Assembly: GCA_028281215.1 (NCBI GenBank)
Contig: JANQKH010000615.1
Span: 1 to 10,680 of the forward strand
Origin: Phycisphaeraceae bacterium
Lineage (GTDB): Bacteria > Planctomycetota > Phycisphaerae > Phycisphaerales > Phycisphaeraceae
Direction of reading: 5' to 3'
DNA: 10,680 nucleotides
Below the pieces are notes generated by a model that was not told the origin of the DNA, did no database searches, and worked only from the letters and a program-made list of their open reading frames with translations. Below, piece after piece: positions 9,601 through 10,680 of this stretch. The translations under genes and the position numbers were made by a program. Numbering within the stretch: position 1 is the stretch's first letter; each line of letters begins with the position of its first letter.

Positions 9601-10678
9601 CATCTGATCCTCCAATCCCAACCAACCCGGCATTGAACTGGTCAATACTCAACGTGTTGCCGTGAGACACTGAATACGTGACATCACTCGCGACCGGCGC
9701 CGCATTTGCGGCATGAACGATAATCGAAATTGTGCCTTCGTCAGTCACACCCAACGGATCTGTCAATCGGTACGTAAATTGATCCGTGCCCACAAACCCG
9801 GTATTCGGTGTATAGGTGAATACACCCGATTCATTAAGAGCAATCGTGCCGTTCGCGGAACTTGTGAGCATATCGCCGCTGCCATCCGGCGCAACTTCAT
9901 CACCAACTGAATCCAGCAACCGCATCACCAGAACATCTTCATCGTCATCGAAGTCGTTGGCAGTAACACCGATCACACTCGAAGCGAGCGTCAATGTCGT
10001 GTCGGCTGCAACGGAGAACACATCGTCAACGGCCACGGGCGCGTGATTCTCAACATCGATCGTCACGGTGCCTGGCGCCGAAGTCGTCTGCCCATCGGAT
10101 AACTCATAAGTGAACGTCACCATGCCCACAAATGACGCTTGCGGCGTGTACGTAAATGTGCCGTTGTCGTTCAACACCAACGACCCACTAGTCACATCAT
10201 CCACAAGTTGAACGACCACTGTCTCACCCAGGTAATTGACATCATTTGACATCAGGCCCTTAGCAGTATTTTGCACCGACAAATCGCGATCATGTGACAC
10301 GCTGTACACATCATCACTGGCGTACAAAGGCGCGTAAGCTACTGTGACGTTAACCGTGGCGGTGTTGGTTCCTCCGTTTCCATCGCTTACGGTGTAGGTG
10401 AAGCTGTCCGCCCCATTGAACATACTGGCGGGCGTGTAGATCAATGTGTTGTCCGGGTTAATGACAACCGAACCGTTGGCCGGAGTCGAAACCGATGTGA
10501 CGGTGATGGGATCGCTTTCCTCATCGCTGTCATTAGCAAGCACATCAATCGTGACCGCAATATCATTTACCGTCGTTGCCTGGTCATCAATGGCGATCGG
10601 ATCGTCGTTGACGGCATTGACCGTTACATTGAGTTCGAGGAAACCAGGGTGAACCCTAATCATTCCGAGTTGCTGATC
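2..10678 (-). CDS. Giant cadherin-like repeat / beta-solenoid surface protein, internal fragment (both ends missing)
   Basis: One frame on the minus strand runs through the entire window, 3,559 codons without a stop. It is partial at both ends, so start codon, signal peptide, anchor and C-terminus are unseen. The N-terminal part carries at least 21 beta-sandwich repeats of about 100 residues of the bacterial cadherin-like/VCBS (tandem-95) kind, with recurrent DGSFxYTP and DSFTY motifs and Asp-rich loops such as NDYDNDGD. Window residues 2128-2173 form a Gly-Tyr/His hinge. Residues 2174-3559 are short beta-strand repeats typical of a solenoid. Only two cysteines were found, both in the hinge, and no catalytic motif or membrane segment was seen. 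Such architecture is known in secreted adhesins and giant surface proteins of environmental bacteria, where Asp clusters usually bind calcium. The role here, adhesion or a cell-surface scaffold, is inferred. The frame is continuous, so there is no sign of a frameshift or pseudogene. Confidence 0.93.
700..2041 (-). repeat. WGD/N-type solenoid repeats
   Basis: Six Trp-Gly motifs recur in similar strand context: VTWGDYNANL, DVWGDIGGEG, DGWGNIKADN, TTWGDFTGTV, NWGSLLSDI and TTWGDVTGTL. Their Trp codons lie at 1850-1852, 1742-1744, 1619-1621, 1025-1027, 902-904 and 791-793. Successive gaps are 36, 41, 198, 41 and 37 residues, so the local period is 36-41 and the long gap is about five periods. In the gap, Trp-less relatives occur (SVLGDVKLDD, VTGDLTGGLD, NATGDVSADLD). 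Strands are rich in V/I/T/D/N with Glu-Gly turns. I know no named family with exactly this signature, and a beta-solenoid with about two coils per Trp is the best reading. Confidence 0.6.
2042..2209 (-). other. Non-repetitive, probably helical 56-residue insertion in the solenoid
   Basis: The beta-repeat pattern stops at HTDQYVNTEAAPEAG and resumes at NSAGHITGHL. In between is Pro/Glu-rich sequence (PMEDAPNVFDPQAW), then an amphipathic stretch, NATVLESYKLIERLIMGG, that looks alpha-helical. It is unlike every other part of the fragment. It could be a small helical side domain projecting from the solenoid, a protease-sensitive linker or a partner-binding element. None of these is proven. Confidence 0.55.
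2210..3028 (-). repeat. VGN-type beta-solenoid repeats
   Basis: Gly/Ala/Ile/Val-rich coils in which V-G-N/T-(V/I)-x-A recurs: TVGNVRAG, SVGTIEAAN, NVGSVIAGK, LVGNVTAE, SVGNIEAG, TGNITATEG and KIGHVTT. Ala-Gly turns (IEAGGAIYSHV, SVTAGKHVGGGI) are frequent. The alternation of small turn residues with buried aliphatics supports a parallel beta-helix or related solenoid. Two charged or Gly-rich excursions interrupt it: around 2860 (KAPRGRSGDEAGL) and around 2640-2690 (SAPSGSDPKKLDEDSS). No enzymatic motif is seen. Function is presumed structural. Confidence 0.6.
3029..3700 (-). repeat. AGR(D)-type beta-solenoid repeats
   Basis: A short motif, (A/V)G(R/W)(D/T/Y)(V/I/L/M)xG or close to it, recurs. 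Examples are NAARSVTGKIG, TAGWDVTGNID, VAGRDITSTA, IAGRYLGED, KAGRDVTSGA, EVGRTMSGKI and RVGRTLSGNV. The key Ala/Val codons start at 3689, 3617, 3566, 3506, 3254, 3167 and 3053, so spacing is irregular (17-38 residues, with one 84-residue gap). The motif resembles the AGxD(I/V/L) coils of filamentous-haemagglutinin-type beta-helices, though no direct homology can be claimed from reading alone. A charged linker (KSSESNPFQKEPE) and a Lys-rich stretch (DEIKKLN, DWKSKIE) lie between the last motifs and may form a loop out of the solenoid. Confidence 0.6.
3701..4159 (-). other. Entry zone of the beta-solenoid region
   Basis: Window residues 2174-2326 are beta-rich and mark the start of the non-cadherin half. 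Short strands separated by Asn-Gly turns recur, for example VNITNVGDIDFN followed about 50 residues later by VNITNHGNLHGTINTSGNMNISL. One aromatic/acidic stretch (YTEPGYDDDSIELHWLD) sits between them. The pattern of hydrophobic/polar alternation with N-x-G turns is what stacked parallel beta-helix coils look like, but no named family is recognised. A capping role for the solenoid next to the hinge is an inference from position. Confidence 0.5.
4160..4297 (-). other. Cys-bracketed Gly-Tyr loop with His/Asp-rich lead-in (hinge between rod and solenoid)
   Basis: Window residues 2128-2173. After the last cadherin-like strand comes SGPGHTHDHED, with three histidines. A cysteine follows (codon 4247-4249), then 25 residues of DEY plus GGY/GGGY units ending GGD, then a second cysteine (codon 4169-4171). 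These are the only cysteines I found in the 3,559-residue fragment. A disulfide closing the Gly-Tyr loop is the obvious reading, but it is inferred. The position, exactly at the change from 100-residue domains to short solenoid repeats, suggests a flexible joint, a metal-binding site (His/Asp) or an adhesive or cross-linkable tyrosine loop. It is not an RTX nonapeptide block, because the GGxGxDxhx pattern and nine-residue period are missing. Confidence 0.75.
4172..4243 (-). repeat. Short tandem coding repeat for GGY units
   Basis: The minus strand reads as repeats of a 9-nt unit coding Gly-Gly-Tyr (codons GGC/GGT/GGA and TAC/TAT alternate), with one 12-nt GGGY unit in the middle. On the plus strand it appears as imperfect repeats of gccgccgta/gccaccata. 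Third positions vary between units, so it is imperfect and the amino-acid pattern is kept better than the DNA. Unit gain or loss by slippage would stay in frame and change loop length. Confidence 0.75.
4298..6748 (-). repeat. Cadherin-like tandem repeats 14-21 (divergent)
   Basis: Eight further domains of the same fold, window residues 1311-2127. Boundaries are 6748, 6472, 6172, 5866, 5572, 5239, 4933 and 4597, ending near 4298. Lengths are 92, 100, 102, 98, 111, 102, 112 and 100 residues. The hallmark features fade in this direction. The opening APVAxDD becomes KPVASPD, ELRAIND, ALKVVAD, SPAEDGV and TGTDDVF. Repeat 15 replaces DGSFxYTP with a SGSQVTVDP-like strand, and repeat 19 keeps only DKFTYSVSD as a clear signature. 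Repeat 20 has a long tail containing SFEYRAGY and a WSDSITATVHV strand. Repeat 21 is again recognisable (VIKYTP, DTFTYKVYD) and runs directly into the hinge. The divergence may mean structural specialisation near the junction, relaxed constraint, or a different binding role. Domain assignment is firm for 14, 16-18 and 21, and weaker for 15, 19 and 20. Confidence 0.82.
6749..10603 (-). repeat. Cadherin-like/VCBS-type tandem repeats 1-13 (mostly canonical)
   Basis: Thirteen tandem beta-sandwich domains, window residues 26-1310. Boundaries (high to low): 10603, 10333, 10042, 9700, 9400, 9109, 8821, 8524, 8233, 7939, 7672, 7378 and 7039, the last ending at 6749. Lengths are 90, 97, 114, 100, 97, 96, 99, 97, 98, 89, 98, 113 and 97 residues. 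Most start with APVAxDDxY or a variant. They continue with an L(L/V)ANDxDxDGDxLT loop, then G(T/A)(V/L)xLxxDGSFxYTPxxxFxGxDxFTY, and close with ATVTIxVxN. The Asp clusters in repeats 3, 6, 8, 9 and 13 resemble the calcium loops of this fold. Repeats 10 and 11 lack the LAND loop in standard form. Repeats 3 and 12 carry 13-17 extra residues before the DG(T/S)F strand. At DNA level the copies are well diverged, so the array looks old rather than recently amplified. Likely role: a calcium-stiffened extracellular rod. Confidence 0.9.
10604..10678 (-). other. Tail of a preceding repeat domain (partial)
   Basis: Window residues 1-25 end in LELNVTVNAVND, the usual closing beta-strand and Asn-Asp linker between bacterial cadherin-like domains. 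This shows that the repeat array, or another beta-sandwich domain, continues upstream of the window, so the true number of repeats is higher than the 21 complete ones seen here. The first dozen residues are not diagnostic. Confidence 0.6.
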
Positions 10679-10680
10679 AC

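Noticed and set aside
2..10678. Several separate adhesin genes or a broken pseudogene
   Set aside because: The frame never changes and no stop occurs. Repeat boundaries follow each other directly with no ribosome binding site or start context needed.
2..10678. Promoters, terminators, tRNA/rRNA, mobile elements or a defence system
   Set aside because: Every stretch is accounted for as coding sequence of one structural protein. I saw no inverted terminal repeats, transposase or nuclease motifs, or RNA-gene-like sequence on either strand.

Overview
The whole window is the inside of one very large protein gene on the minus strand. I read the reverse complement codon by codon. A single frame (first full codon at 10678-10676, last at 4-2) stays open for 3,559 codons with no stop, and neither the true start nor the true stop is inside the window. 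The long plus-strand open frames are antisense shadows. I see no RNA gene, mobile element, CRISPR array, promoter or terminator, and no intergenic space.

From N- to C-terminus (high to low coordinates) the protein has three parts. (1) 10678-4298: the tail of an earlier domain, then 21 complete cadherin-like/VCBS-like (tandem-95 type) beta-sandwich repeats averaging 100 residues. They are typified by APVAxDD at the start, a LANDxDxDGDxLT segment, DGSFxYTPxxxFxGxDSFTY in the middle and a closing VTIxVxN strand. Repeats 1-13 are mostly canonical and repeats 14-21 progressively divergent. (2) 4297-4160: a short hinge with a His/Asp-rich stretch and a Gly-Tyr-rich loop bracketed by the only two cysteines I find in the fragment. 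(3) 4159-2: about 1,386 residues of short Gly/Val/Ile/Asp/Asn-rich beta-strand repeats that look like a long beta-solenoid. Successive zones show different signatures: AGRDVTG, VGNVxA and WGDxxG. One 56-residue non-repetitive, probably helical insertion interrupts it.

The composition (acidic, Gly/Asp/Thr/Val-rich, nearly Cys-free, many Ca-site-like Asp clusters) fits an extracellular or cell-surface structural or adhesive giant protein. Moderate GC by eye and this architecture suggest an environmental Gram-negative-type bacterium. Planctomycetota is my best guess, because giant cadherin-like proteins are common there, but nothing in the window proves it.

Functional model (inference): a calcium-stiffened rod of about 21 domains joined through a disulfide-closed Gly-Tyr hinge to a rigid beta-solenoid. 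Secretion signal, anchor and neighbouring genes lie outside the window.
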